Source of the DNA: UBA6049 sp965662345
GTDB lineage: Bacteria; Bacteroidota; Bacteroidia; Flavobacteriales_G; Salibacteraceae
Direction of reading: 5' to 3'
Assembly: GCA_965662345.1 (NCBI GenBank)
Contig: CBFIHE010000010.1
Location: forward strand, 1-64,000
DNA: 64,000 nt
Below, piece after piece: positions 9,160-18,221 of the stretch. Every line of letters starts with the position of its first letter. Within the stretch, counting starts at the first letter, position 1. A program made the translations under genes and the position numbers. The notes beneath the pieces were generated by a model. The model ran no database searches. It was given only the letters and a program-made list of their open reading frames with translations, and was not told the DNA's origin.

Positions 9160-10473
9160 ATGAGAGCATATAAGACAGCAGCATATTACACCTTGGGATG
9201 TAAGTTGAATTTCAGCGAAACATCTACTATAGCTCGCAATCTACATGAAGCTGGTTACGCTCGTGTAGATTTTGATACCGCAGCAGACGTGTATGTAATC
9301 AATACCTGTTCTGTTACAGACCATGCAGATAAGAAATGTAGAAACATTGTTCGAAAGGCATTAAGGAGCAACCCAGATGCACGGGTAATCGTAATTGGAT
9401 GTTATGCCCAGCTAAAACCAGAGGAAATAGCTAGTATTCCAGGCGTAAGTTTGGTGTTAGGTGCTAATGAAAAGTTTAATGTGGCTGAGCACTTAGAGAA
9501 CCTAGATGCCGATGAGTATGGCAAGTATGTTGCAGGCCGTATAGGAATGGTTCGAGACTTTAATCCTTCGTATTCTGCTGGTGATCGAACTAGAACCTTT
9601 CTAAAGGTACAAGATGGATGTGATTACTTCTGTTCCTTTTGCACCATTCCTCTAGCTAGAGGTAAAAGTAGAAGTAACTCCATAGCGGAAACTATTAAAG
9701 TAGCTAAGGAATTAGAGGAGCAAAACATACAAGAGGTAGTATTAACTGGAGTAAACACGGGCGATTTTGGTGCAGGTACAGATGAGGATTTCTTTGGACT
9801 AGTGCAGGCGCTAGACCAGCTTAATATCCCACGTTTCAGAATCTCTTCTATTGAGCCAAACTTACTTAGTGATTCTATCATCTCTTTTGTAGCTCAATCC
9901 AAAAGATTTGTTCCGCATTTTCACATCCCTCTTCAGTCGGGTTCTGATACACTACTTACATCTATGAAGCGCAAATATGATACTGCGCTTTACAAAAGCA
10001 GAATTGAAAAGATTAAGGCTTTAATGCCAAATGCTTGTATTGGTGTGGATGTAATAGTTGGGTATCCTGGTGAAACCCAAGAAGAATTCATGAAATCCTA
10101 TGATTTCATCAATAGTTTAGACATTAGTTATTTACACGTTTTCACGTATTCAGAAAGGCCAAACACAGTTGCCGTGAAACTAGAGGGTGAAATACCCGTA
10201 CCCGTTCGCCAAGAACGAAACAAACAACTACGAATCCTTTCAGAAAAAAAGAAGCGCGCATTTTATGAAAAGCGAATAGGCAGCACGGGAACTGTTTTAT
10301 GGGAGGGTGAGCGTGATGGAGAGATGATGTTTGGCTTCACAGAGAACTATGTGAAAGTTAAAACGGCTTTTGACCCTCAACTCATCAACACCTTTGAATC
10401 TTTGACCTTAGATCAAATAGACAGAGACGGAATTGTAAAAACTGCCTCCAAAGAATATTCGATTCATGAATGA
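9160..10473 (+). CDS. mtaB: tRNA t6A37 methylthiotransferase MtaB
   Basis: MtaB is a radical SAM enzyme that converts t6A37 to ms2t6A37 in tRNAs reading ANN codons. Order of domains in 437 residues: the N-terminal UPF0004 domain with its cluster cysteines (YTLGCKLN, NTCSVT, IGCYAQ), the radical SAM domain with CxxxCxxC at Cys154, Cys158 and Cys161 (CDYFCSFC), and a C-terminal TRAM-like region. The GCKLN variant and the length favour MtaB over MiaB or RimO. The suhB-like gene overlaps its 3' end by 8 bases. Confidence 0.93.
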   Translation: MRAYKTAAYYTLGCKLNFSETSTIARNLHEAGYARVDFDTAADVYVINTCSVTDHADKKCRNIVRKALRSNPDARVIVIGCYAQLKPEEIASIPGVSLVLGANEKFNVAEHLENLDADEYGKYVAGRIGMVRDFNPSYSAGDRTRTFLKVQDGCDYFCSFCTIPLARGKSRSNSIAETIKVAKELEEQNIQEVVLTGVNTGDFGAGTDEDFFGLVQALDQLNIPRFRISSIEPNLLSDSIISFVAQSKRFVPHFHIPLQSGSDTLLTSMKRKYDTALYKSRIEKIKALMPNACIGVDVIVGYPGETQEEFMKSYDFINSLDISYLHVFTYSERPNTVAVKLEGEIPVPVRQERNKQLRILSEKKKRAFYEKRIGSTGTVLWEGERDGEMMFGFTENYVKVKTAFDPQLINTFESLTLDQIDRDGIVKTASKEYSIHE

Positions 10474-11248
10474 TCTTTCCCTTCAACATTTAGAAACAGA
10501 AGTAGTAGCTATAGCTCGTGAAGTTGGTAAGCTCATTACAGAAAAGCGCAAGACCTTCCATATTGATCAAATGGAAGAAAAAAGTGCGCACAACCTCGTA
10601 ACGATTGTAGACAAACAAGCAGAAGCATTCTTAATAGACAAACTAAGCAAGGCGTTTCCAGGTTCGGGATTCATGGGTGAAGAAGGTGGCGATATTGATT
10701 CAAAAAATGGATACTGCTGGATTGTAGACCCAATTGATGGTACCTCTAACTTTGTTCATGACCTTCCACTCTATTCAACCAGCATTGCCTTAGAAAAAGA
10801 CAACGAGATTGTGCTAGGCGTAATTAATGACATTCCGCACCATGCAGTCTATCATGCAACGAAAGGCAATGGAGCCTATATGAATGGTAATCGCATACAT
10901 GTCTCTAGTACTACAACCGTGTATGACAGTCTTTTTGTTACTGGCTTTCCGTATGAAGAATCTGAACTCGACCGTTTTTTACTTCTGTACAAACACCTAT
11001 TAAGGAATTCTAGAGGGGTAAGAAGATTTGGTTCAGCAGCTATCGACTTATGTTATGTTGCCAGCGGAAAGTTTGAGGCCTTTTATGAGGTCGGACTAAA
11101 CCCTTGGGATGTGGCGGCTGGTGCGCTTTTGGTGAAAGAAGCTGGTGGAAAAGTCTCTACTATTTCAAATACTGAAGATTGGTTGTACGGCAAATCTCTT
11201 TGCGCATCAAATGGTCACATTCATTCTGAGCTTTTAGACTTGATGTAA
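10466..11248 (+). CDS. Inositol monophosphatase family protein
   Basis: This 260-residue enzyme is a Mg2+/Li+-dependent phosphatase of the SuhB/IMPase family. Metal-binding motifs GEEGG and WIVDPIDGTSNF, and the C-terminal WDVAAGALLVKEAGG signature, are all present. The physiological substrate may be inositol phosphate or a related sugar phosphate, and family members can also be PAP phosphatases, so I give no gene symbol. It overlaps mtaB by 8 bases and is followed 25 bases later by the NfeD-type protease, so the three genes may form one transcript. Confidence 0.9.
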   Translation: MNDLSLQHLETEVVAIAREVGKLITEKRKTFHIDQMEEKSAHNLVTIVDKQAEAFLIDKLSKAFPGSGFMGEEGGDIDSKNGYCWIVDPIDGTSNFVHDLPLYSTSIALEKDNEIVLGVINDIPHHAVYHATKGNGAYMNGNRIHVSSTTTVYDSLFVTGFPYEESELDRFLLLYKHLLRNSRGVRRFGSAAIDLCYVASGKFEAFYEVGLNPWDVAAGALLVKEAGGKVSTISNTEDWLYGKSLCASNGHIHSELLDLM

Positions 11249-11273
11249 ACATCAATCACCCTATCTTTAGGGC

Positions 11274-12620
11274 ATGAATTCAATGAGCAGATTTCTATTG
11301 ATTGCTTTCGCCATGCTTTTAAGCACTACCTACTTGTTTGGGCAAACGAAAGTTTATCGCTTTTCTATTGCAGACGCTATTGCTGCACCAACTTGGCGCA
11401 TCACCAAAGAGGTACTTATTGAAGCCGATTCAGTTAATGCAGATGTGCTGTTTTTGGAATTAGACACCTATGGAGGCCAGGTAGACATGGCAGATAGTAT
11501 CCGAACAGCCTTATTAAGGTCAGAGATACCCGTTTACGTGCTAATAAAAAACAACGCTGCATCGGCCGGTGCATTAATATCACTTGCCTGTGATAGTATT
11601 TACATGCAACCAGGCAGTACGATTGGAGCCGCTACCGTTGTTGACCAAAGTGGCACTCCAGTTCCTGATAAATACCAAAGCTATATGCGCTCTAAAATGC
11701 GCGCTACAGCTGAAGAAAACGGTAGAAACCCAGATATAGCAGAAGCCATGGTTGATCCAGATAAATTTGTGCCTGGTGTGAGCGATTCTGGTAAGGTTTT
11801 AACCTTTACTACTTCTGAGGCTATTGCAAATGGGTTTTGTGATGGTGAAGCCAAAACAATGGATGAAGCCTTAAAGCTTGCAGGAATTACAGACTTTAGC
11901 GTTACTACTTACAAGCCAACGGATATTGATAAAGTAATTGGATGGCTTATTAATCCTGCTGTAAGCGGGGTTCTCATACTAATCATGCTTGGTGGAATTT
12001 ATTTTGAGCTGCAAACGCCTGGAATCGGTTTCCCAATAGCCGCTTCTTTTATTGCTGCGCTGTTATTTTTTGCACCTTACTATCTAGAAGGATTGGCAGA
12101 AAACTGGGAGATTCTCCTATTCTTTGCTGGTATTTTACTCATGGCAGCCGAGGTTTTTGTTATACCAGGATTTGGTGTTGCTGGAGCTTCTGGTATTGTA
12201 CTCATGGTGGCTGCCTTAATACTAAGTATGGTTGGCAATGTTGGGTTCAATTTTGAGCCAGTAGATGGCACTGCCCTTTTCACTTCTGCTGCAACTGTTC
12301 TAACAAGTTTGAGCTTGAGTATAGTTGGTGTAATAGCCTTAGGATTGAAATTATTGCAATCGCCCATGTTCTCAAAGCTTATTTTAAAAGCTGAGCAAAA
12401 CGCTAATGAAGGATATGTTAGCAATGCCGAATTAGACCACTCTTGGAAGGGCAAAACAGGTGTTGCTTCTACTGATTTACGTCCTGCAGGAAAAGTTAGT
12501 ATTAACGGTAAGTTGAAAGATGCTATAACTGAAGAGGGTTATATTGAGTCAGGATCTAAAGTATTGATTACAGGTATCTCTAACGCTCAACTTAAAGTGA
12601 TACTTCATACAAGTGAATAG
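11274..12620 (+). CDS. NfeD-family membrane-bound serine protease (ClpP class)
   Basis: This is a long-form NfeD/1510-N type protein of 448 residues. An N-terminal signal peptide (to about FGQ at residue 24) is followed by a ClpP-like protease domain with the nucleophile Ser97 in NNAASAGA, then four or so transmembrane helices (about residues 225-360) and a C-terminal OB-fold NfeD domain. Family members cleave hydrophobic membrane substrates and are linked to stomatin-type membrane organisation, but no stomatin gene is adjacent here. The alternative start ATG three codons later is equally plausible. The next gene overlaps by 8 bases. Confidence 0.87.
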   Translation: MNSMSRFLLIAFAMLLSTTYLFGQTKVYRFSIADAIAAPTWRITKEVLIEADSVNADVLFLELDTYGGQVDMADSIRTALLRSEIPVYVLIKNNAASAGALISLACDSIYMQPGSTIGAATVVDQSGTPVPDKYQSYMRSKMRATAEENGRNPDIAEAMVDPDKFVPGVSDSGKVLTFTTSEAIANGFCDGEAKTMDEALKLAGITDFSVTTYKPTDIDKVIGWLINPAVSGVLILIMLGGIYFELQTPGIGFPIAASFIAALLFFAPYYLEGLAENWEILLFFAGILLMAAEVFVIPGFGVAGASGIVLMVAALILSMVGNVGFNFEPVDGTALFTSAATVLTSLSLSIVGVIALGLKLLQSPMFSKLILKAEQNANEGYVSNAELDHSWKGKTGVASTDLRPAGKVSINGKLKDAITEEGYIESGSKVLITGISNAQLKVILHTSE

Positions 12621-13578
12621 TACACGTGTATTTTCAAATGCAGCTTTAATCTTTATGATTAACATGCTGCTACTGCCCTACATAGGTTCGGCACAAGTGG
12701 TGGATTTACCAGACTTGGTTGTTACTTTAGACTATGACTCCATTGCATGTGATATCCTATCTGAAGATAAAGAGCAGATTGATGTGAGACTAAACTATGA
12801 TGGTTTAATACAAGAAGCCATTATCCGTAAAGAGCACACTGTTGCAATTGTAAGAGACTTTTACATCAAAGAGAGTTTAGTGAGTGAGACAGAAGTTCCT
12901 GTCTTTGAGCATCCAAACACCCCTACTCCTGTTGACATACCTGATACGGATGTGGTTCAAAAGAAACTTTTTCGCGTTGAGGTGAATGGAGGTTTTGCTT
13001 ACAGGTTAGGAGCCTCCCCACCCAATAGCGACCCTGCAATTCAAGAACATTACGATAGGTTACGCTCTGGCTTCAGTTATTCGTTGGCTGCTGGTGCACT
13101 TCTTTTTGAAGATTGGGGATTTGGACTTCGCTATGATTATTTCAGGTCTGCCTCTACCATAAACAATGCTAGCATCGTTTTTCAGAATCCTCCTCTTACT
13201 TTTACTGGTAGATTAGAAGAATCTGTACAAATCACTTCATTTGGACCAGAATTCTTGGCTAGAACCACGATTTTAAATGGAGACGGTGAAGTTGCTGGTA
13301 AAGCAGGCCTGTATTACACGTGGTTCAAAGATGAAATTACAGAAATAGCTTTTATCACTACAACAGGTGAATCAGTTGCGCTTCGCCTTGGTGTTGACCT
13401 AAACTACTTTATAACCAATAGTTTGGCATTTAGGTTAGGCGGTAGCATTACCACAGGTACTGTTACTGAATTTGACTTCGTAGGCCCTACAGGTGCCGCT
13501 TCCTACACCGTTACGGCAGATGAAGGCGAAAGCCTTACCCGTATCGATGTAGGAGCCGGTCTAATTTTTCTATTCTAG
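12613..13578 (+). CDS. Outer-membrane beta-barrel protein, unknown role
   Basis: The product has 321 residues. A hydrophobic leader ends near YIGSAQ, a short acidic/proline-rich periplasmic stretch follows (about residues 95-115), and the last ~200 residues show alternating aromatic/glycine beta strands ending in a terminal aromatic residue (GAGLIFLF), as in OmpA/OprF-like barrels. The start is GTG at 12613, overlapping the NfeD-type gene; an ATG 14 codons downstream would keep most of the leader. The stop codon is interlocked with that of the convergent helicase gene (CTAG). Confidence 0.7.
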   Translation: MNSTRVFSNAALIFMINMLLLPYIGSAQVVDLPDLVVTLDYDSIACDILSEDKEQIDVRLNYDGLIQEAIIRKEHTVAIVRDFYIKESLVSETEVPVFEHPNTPTPVDIPDTDVVQKKLFRVEVNGGFAYRLGASPPNSDPAIQEHYDRLRSGFSYSLAAGALLFEDWGFGLRYDYFRSASTINNASIVFQNPPLTFTGRLEESVQITSFGPEFLARTTILNGDGEVAGKAGLYYTWFKDEITEIAFITTTGESVALRLGVDLNYFITNSLAFRLGGSITTGTVTEFDFVGPTGAASYTVTADEGESLTRIDVGAGLIFLF

Positions 13579-15338
13579 TATCGCTTTGCTCTACCTCTGC
13601 CACCTTGGCCTCTGCCGCCTTGGCCTTTTCTTCCGCCAGATCTACCGCCAGGTTTTCCACCAGAGCGTTTTCCATAGGAGTTCCCTCTGCTTCTGCCACC
13701 ACCGCTTTCAGAAATTGGTGCGGCATCATTATTTACCCGAAGCTTACGGCCATTATAAGCAGCACCGTCCATTTTAGACATGAACTCAGCAGCTGCATTA
13801 GGCGAAACCTCTATAAAGCTGATTTGCTTTTGGATCTCCATCTTACCAATATCGGCATTGCCAATCCCAGTTTGAGTTTCAATGAAATGTAGCATTTGTT
13901 GCTTGTCAATTCCATCTATTCTACCCAAGTTGATGAAGATAGTATCAGGGTCATTCGGGTCTTTCTTCCGTGTTTTCTTTCTTTCGCTGCGCTTTTTAGC
14001 ATCGCTTTGCGCATTGAGGTTCTCGCGTTTAGCCGGTAAACCATCTAAGAGGCGCTTTAGGTCTTCTAAGAGAAGCGTTTCCAACAGTAAGTTCGGATCC
14101 GCATCTTGGAAGTACTTAAAATAAGACTCTATGATATCTTCTGGTAAGTTGGGGTGATCTGCATCAAGAATTTGCTTTGCTCTAGCTCCAAATCGTTTAT
14201 ACATGATTTCATTGCCAGAAGGCACTTCCATGTACTCAACATCAATACCTAAGTCAGACTTTAGCCTATTTAATCTATTCTCTTCTTGCGGTTGAATAAT
14301 TGCAAGAGAAACACCTTTTTTACCCGCTCTTGCCGTTCTACCAGATCTGTGTGTGTAGTAGGTAATATCATCTGGCAAAGCATAATGAATTACGTGTGTG
14401 AGATCATCTACATCTATACCACGAGCAGCTACATCTGTAGCTACAAGCAACTTAGTCTGACCAGATCTAAAGCGTTTCATCACAGCTTCACGAAATGCCT
14501 GCGACATATCACCATGTAAAGCCTCAGAAGGGTACCCAAACTCTCGTAATTCATCGGCCACACGTTGGGTTTCCATACGCGTACGACAAAAAACAACACC
14601 GTAAAGGTCTTCGTAGCTTTCTATGATATTACGAAGTGCTTTAACCTTACTGTTTCTACTTACACGAACATATCTATGTTCTATGTTTTGATTCACAGTA
14701 AGTTTAGCAGATGACTTAACCTCAATAGGGTCTGTCATGTACTTCTTAATGATAATGCGAATCTCAGGAGGCATGGTTGCAGAAAACAACCAAACATTCT
14801 TCTCATCTGGTGTTTCAGCTAAAATGGTATCAATATCTTCTTGAAAACCCATATTTAGCATTTCATCTGCTTCATCTAGCACAACGCGTTTCACCTCATG
14901 AAGCCTAATAACTCCACGCTCCATCAAATCCATGAGTCGACCTGGTGTGGCTATCACAATTTGAGGCTTATTACGCTTGATTTCTCTAATCTGGTTTTGG
15001 ATGGAAGAACCTCCATAAACCACGGTTACATCAAGTTTTTTTGCATTTTTACTAAATGCTGAAACGTTGTCTTTGATTTGAATAGCAAGCTCACGCGTTG
15101 GGCATAGAACCAAAGAAGAAAGTGCGTTTTGATCTTCGGTAAGTGCATACTCTACCAACGGTAATCCGAAGGCAGCTGTTTTTCCAGTTCCGGTTTGTGC
15201 AAGACCCAATAAATCTGTGTGGGAACTTAACAATGCGGGAATACTAAGGGATTGGATGTCTGTAGGACTTTCAAAACCCATCTCTTGTAGGGCTGAGAGC
15301 ACAGGGGCTGAGAGTCCTAATTCTTTAAATTTATTCAC
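13575..15338 (-). CDS. deaD: DEAD-box RNA helicase with DbpA-like C-terminus and Gly/Arg tail
   Basis: This ATP-dependent RNA helicase of 587 residues is of the DeaD/CsdA type, used in ribosome assembly and cold adaptation. Motifs in order: Q motif (GFESPTDIQ), AQTGTGKT, PTRELA, TPGR, DEAD, SAT, and HRSGRTARAG. A DbpA-type RNA-binding fold follows at about residues 470-545. The C-terminal 40 residues are almost entirely Gly, Arg, Lys and Ser with RGG-like repeats, which usually adds RNA binding. A TAnnTTTG box (TACCTTTG, minus strand, 15357-15364) lies 18 bases upstream of the ATG. The stop is interlocked with the convergent gene. Confidence 0.93.
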   Translation of the reverse strand: MNKFKELGLSAPVLSALQEMGFESPTDIQSLSIPALLSSHTDLLGLAQTGTGKTAAFGLPLVEYALTEDQNALSSLVLCPTRELAIQIKDNVSAFSKNAKKLDVTVVYGGSSIQNQIREIKRNKPQIVIATPGRLMDLMERGVIRLHEVKRVVLDEADEMLNMGFQEDIDTILAETPDEKNVWLFSATMPPEIRIIIKKYMTDPIEVKSSAKLTVNQNIEHRYVRVSRNSKVKALRNIIESYEDLYGVVFCRTRMETQRVADELREFGYPSEALHGDMSQAFREAVMKRFRSGQTKLLVATDVAARGIDVDDLTHVIHYALPDDITYYTHRSGRTARAGKKGVSLAIIQPQEENRLNRLKSDLGIDVEYMEVPSGNEIMYKRFGARAKQILDADHPNLPEDIIESYFKYFQDADPNLLLETLLLEDLKRLLDGLPAKRENLNAQSDAKKRSERKKTRKKDPNDPDTIFINLGRIDGIDKQQMLHFIETQTGIGNADIGKMEIQKQISFIEVSPNAAAEFMSKMDGAAYNGRKLRVNNDAAPISESGGGRSRGNSYGKRSGGKPGGRSGGRKGQGGRGQGGRGRAKRY

Positions 15339-15356
15339 TAATATTAATTAAGCGGG

Positions 15357-15364
15357 CAAAGGTA
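15357..15364 (-). promoter_or_regulatory. TAnnTTTG -7 box of the DEAD-box helicase gene
   Basis: Read on the minus strand the sequence is TACCTTTG, an exact match to the Bacteroidota -7 consensus, 18 bases before the ATG. No -33 TTG found at the usual distance. Confidence 0.5.
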
Positions 15365-15540
15365 AGGTAAATACCCATGCTATTAATTTTTAGCGTCTAG
15401 AGCTTAGAATAAGACCACTAAATCTCACATTGAAAGGTTTTAGAATACTGAAAATTACTACCCAGAAATGCAATGTGACGCTTGTTTATCACTTACTTAT
15501 TGGTCTTGATTGGTTGTGGGTAATAAAACATAACGTCTCA
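15365..15540. other. Non-coding spacer left of the repeat patch
   Basis: No reading frame with protein-like composition, tRNA or strong hairpin was seen here. It forms part of the roughly 450-base gene-free gap between the helicase promoter and tRNA-Ser. The rest of the gap holds the direct repeats and hairpins listed separately. Confidence 0.5.
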
Positions 15541-15550
15541 AAGAGTAATA

Positions 15551-15612
15551 CTTCAAAGACTGTAAGCCTGCATCGCGTTGCGCTGACTAGTCTTTTTCAT
15601 ACCCAAAACCTT
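15551..15612. repeat. 62-bp direct repeat, copy 1
   Basis: This copy matches 15661-15722 over 62 bases with a single mismatch (15556 versus 15666). Weaker similarity extends about 10 bases to the left (AGAGTAATA versus AGGGTGGTG). The period is 110 bases. The unit includes CTGCATCGCGTTGCGCTGACTAGTC, split as CTGCATCGCGTTGCG and CTGACTAGTC, and ends with TTTTTCATACCCAAAACC. No coding content is apparent. Confidence 0.92.
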
Positions 15613-15660
15613 TCATCAAAAGGATTACTCCCTTCGGTCGTTATCCCTTTAAGGGTGGTG

Positions 15661-15722
15661 CTTCAGAGACTGTAAGCCTGCATCGCGTTGCGCTGACTAG
15701 TCTTTTTCATACCCAAAACCTT
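15661..15722. repeat. 62-bp direct repeat, copy 2
   Basis: Second copy of the repeat at 15551-15612. Its right-hand end also forms the left arm of a long inverted repeat with 15735-15752, which copy 1 does not have in its flank. Confidence 0.92.
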
Positions 15723-15752
15723 CAAGCAAGCTTGGGTTTTGGGTATGAAAAA
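15703..15752. repeat. Long inverted repeat (hairpin) at the end of repeat copy 2
   Basis: TTTTTCATACCCAAAACC (15703-15720) is a perfect reverse complement of 15735-15752. Inside it, CAAGC (15723-15727) and GCTTG (15730-15734) continue the stem after a 2-base bulge. The stem is about 23 base pairs with a 2-base loop. It could terminate transcription, and with the direct repeats it looks like a small structured intergenic element. Confidence 0.85.
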
Positions 15753-15785
15753 AGCCTGATCAACATCGTTGAACAGGCTTTTTTT
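15748..15785 (-). terminator. Intrinsic terminator of tRNA-Ser
   Basis: The arms 15748-15764 and 15768-15784 pair over 17 positions with one mismatch around a 3-base loop, and the minus strand ends in a run of T. It begins 4 bases beyond the encoded CCA of tRNA-Ser, read leftwards. Confidence 0.85.
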
Positions 15786-15788
15786 CTC

Positions 15789-15876
15789 TGGCGGAGAGTG
15801 AGGGATTCGAACCCCCGGACCCGTGAAGATCAATGGTTTTCAAGACCACCGCATTCGACCACTCTGCCAACTCTCC
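15789..15876 (-). tRNA. tRNA-Ser (anticodon UGA)
   Basis: On the minus strand the acceptor GGAGAGT pairs with ACTCTCC, the discriminator is G, and CCA is encoded (15789-15791). The anticodon loop is CTTGAAA, giving anticodon TGA, which reads UCA and related serine codons. A long variable arm, as expected for serine, and the T loop GGTTCGAATCC are present. The length with CCA is 88 bases. It is followed at once by a strong terminator hairpin, and no other tRNA is adjacent. Confidence 0.96.
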
Positions 15877-15973
15877 GCTGCAAATGTAATCTCCTTTTCA
15901 AAACCTACAAGAGTGGATTTTTCTTTTTTACAAGAATGTTTGGTTGTGATCATCTCTCTACGCCTTTCCGCTG

Positions 15974-16672
15974 CTACCAAGGGTTTGTAGCCCAAACGGT
16001 TACCTCTGGAACAAACCCTCTAGGATCCATGCTCAATTGAGTAACAATAGTGTGAGCGATTTCATCTGATGTTAGTTTTTTGGCTTCATCTGGGCGTTCT
16101 TCCCTATTCTCTTGACCAAAAGCAGTGGTAACCTCACTAGGATTCACCAACATTACTCGAATGTTATGAGGTCTAAGCTCTGCTTGCCAACATTGAGTCA
16201 TGCCTCGTAAAGCAAATTTAGAACTAGCATAAACCGTTCCTTTTGCAAAACCTTTTAAGCCAGCTGTAGAAGCAATATTCACAATAGCTCCGCTCTGCTG
16301 TTTCTTAAAAATACCAGCTGCCTTTGCACCTACAAGCATAGCTCCGTATACATTGGTTTGGTATATCGCATCTAAGTCTTCTCTAGTTAATTCATCAAGC
16401 TCTTTCCAGGCCCCGCCAATCCCAGCATTGTTTATTAACCCGTCTAGCCTGCCAAAATGTGATAAAACATCTTCAAACATGCGGTCTATATCTTTATCTT
16501 GAGTAACGTCTGCATGGATGGAATATGCCCCTAATTCTTCTGAAGCATCGTTTAGCTTCTGCTTATCTCTACCCGTAATAGCAACTTTAGCGCCTTGAGC
16601 AATTAAATGTTTGGCAGTTGCCTTGCCAATACCACTACTACCACCTGTAATTAAGTACACTTGATCTTTCAT
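15974..16672 (-). CDS. Short-chain dehydrogenase/reductase (SDR)
   Basis: This 232-residue classical SDR has the NAD(P)-binding motif TGGSSGIG near the N-terminus, NNAGIG, a catalytic Ser in NIASTAG, and the YASSK (YxxxK) catalytic pair. It resembles FabG-like ketoreductases, but the substrate is not determinable. The start at 16672 (MKDQVYLITGG) fits the family; a longer frame upstream adds 22 residues that do not look like SDR sequence. The gene is divergent from the GWxTD gene with a short shared promoter region. Confidence 0.88.
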   Translation of the reverse strand: MKDQVYLITGGSSGIGKATAKHLIAQGAKVAITGRDKQKLNDASEELGAYSIHADVTQDKDIDRMFEDVLSHFGRLDGLINNAGIGGAWKELDELTREDLDAIYQTNVYGAMLVGAKAAGIFKKQQSGAIVNIASTAGLKGFAKGTVYASSKFALRGMTQCWQAELRPHNIRVMLVNPSEVTTAFGQENREERPDEAKKLTSDEIAHTIVTQLSMDPRGFVPEVTVWATNPW

Positions 16673-16767
16673 GTATTTTTTGTGTTGATTAGAACCGTCT
16701 AACAACCAAAGCACGTTGTTTGTGCAACAGTAAACCATTCTTTATGAAACCATGTTATTTTAGCAGC

Positions 16768-18219
16768 ATGAAAAACATACTCATACCTATTCTGATATTT
16801 TTCACTCTACCACTTTTGTCTCAAGTTAGGGCTGATTTTACGTATACACGCTTTTTTGCTCCTGGCCAAGGAGCATACGTGGAGACTTATTTTAATGTAG
16901 ACGGACAGAGTGTTATTTATGACACCCTCACTTCAGGTTATCAGGCAAGGTTAGAAGCTACCCTTTCTTTTGAGCAAGACAGCGTAATTAAAGATTTCAA
17001 GAAATATGAGATTTTGGGTCCCGTTCTCTCAAATCCAGATTCATTCATTGCTGATTTTATAGATGTACAGCGTTTTATGTTGCCAGATGGAGATTACAGC
17101 TTGAACATCGCGTTGCGAGATTTGAATAATACTTCTAAAGGTGTGCAAGCTGCTCAACCATTGAAAATGACTTCTTCTTTTGATGCACTTTTCTTTTCTG
17201 ATGTACTATTTGTTCAAGAGGCTAGAAAAGCAACGGAACAAGATCTTTTAGTTAAAGCTGGTTACGGCATGATTCCTTATGTATACGACTACTTCCCTAC
17301 TGCCGTTAACAAGCTCACCTTTTACACAGAGTTGTATAATGTAAAATCCCTAATGGGTGATACAGGAGCTGTGGTTGTCAAATACTACTTAACAGATTTG
17401 GCAAGAAATAGAGCTGTAGATGGATATGGAGGGTATAAGCGATTTGGTTCTCATGAGGTTTGCGTATTATTTGGAAATATGGATATAAGCAGGCTGCCTA
17501 CGGGAAACTATGCGTTAGACCTAGAAGCACTAGATAAATCAGGAAGCCTTATTGCGTCTCAAAGAGTTTCTTTAGATCGTGTAAATGATAACGTTCAGGC
17601 ACTAGCCGATGTTACTACCAAATCTGGATCCTTTGAAGACTGGGTAATGAATATTGGCTCTAGGGATTCTTTACAGCACATGATGATGTGCCTTATTCCT
17701 ATTGCTGGAAGTGAAGAGCAATTGCTCATTATGAAGCACCGTAAGAATCCAGACAATAATATTGTTCGTAAAATCATCATTGATTTCTGGTTAGACAGAG
17801 ATCCTCTAGACCCATGGAGTGAATATCTAGCATATGAAAAGGAGGTTCAAAAAGCCAATGCTGAATTTAGTACGCAGAACAGTCCTGGCTATGAGTCAGA
17901 CAGAGGCTTTGTCTACTTAAAATACGGGGCACCTAACACGATGGTAGAACGAGAAAATGAGCCATCATCTTACCCTTATCACATTTGGCATTACTACAAA
18001 CACCCGAAGCGTACTGATGCTCGTTATATTTTCTATAACACAGATTTAGTAACCAATGACTACAGGTTACTCCACTCAAACGTTATAGGTGAGGTAAACA
18101 ATCCTAGATGGCAACGTGATTTGGAAAGAAGAAACACACCATTTGGTAATGTAGATGATAAAGCGGCAGATCCTCATTTTGGAGGCTGGAGCGAAGACTT
18201 GTTCAATATCCCTAGATAG
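16768..18219 (+). CDS. GWxTD domain-containing secreted protein
   Basis: The product has 483 residues counted from the ATG at 16768, where a signal peptide begins (MKNILIPILIFFTLPLLSQ). The C-terminal third matches the GWxTD domain, whose hallmark here is GYESDRGFVYLKYGAPN, that is, GY rather than GW before the conserved DRG and YG.P. Family members are found in Bacteroidota and Acidobacteria and have unknown function. The first ~300 residues contain beta-rich repeats typical of the N-terminal part. The stop lies 2 bases from that of the convergent glycosyltransferase. Confidence 0.82.
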   Translation: MKNILIPILIFFTLPLLSQVRADFTYTRFFAPGQGAYVETYFNVDGQSVIYDTLTSGYQARLEATLSFEQDSVIKDFKKYEILGPVLSNPDSFIADFIDVQRFMLPDGDYSLNIALRDLNNTSKGVQAAQPLKMTSSFDALFFSDVLFVQEARKATEQDLLVKAGYGMIPYVYDYFPTAVNKLTFYTELYNVKSLMGDTGAVVVKYYLTDLARNRAVDGYGGYKRFGSHEVCVLFGNMDISRLPTGNYALDLEALDKSGSLIASQRVSLDRVNDNVQALADVTTKSGSFEDWVMNIGSRDSLQHMMMCLIPIAGSEEQLLIMKHRKNPDNNIVRKIIIDFWLDRDPLDPWSEYLAYEKEVQKANAEFSTQNSPGYESDRGFVYLKYGAPNTMVERENEPSSYPYHIWHYYKHPKRTDARYIFYNTDLVTNDYRLLHSNVIGEVNNPRWQRDLERRNTPFGNVDDKAADPHFGGWSEDLFNIPR

Positions 18220-18221
18220 AA

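Noticed and set aside
13605..14124. Plus-strand frames opposite the 3' end of the DEAD-box gene
   Set aside because: They mirror the Gly/Arg-rich and conserved helicase coding sequence and have no protein-like features of their own.
15703..15785. CRISPR-like or phage attachment site
   Set aside because: There are only two repeat units with no regular spacers or cas genes, and no integrase lies near the tRNA-Ser gene. The hairpins read as terminator/repeat structure.
15732..16040. Open frame of 102 codons across the tRNA-Ser region
   Set aside because: It crosses the tRNA and its terminator, and its sequence (RVRDSNPRTREDQWFSRPPHS) is the typical spurious peptide produced by tRNA-Ser read on the opposite strand.
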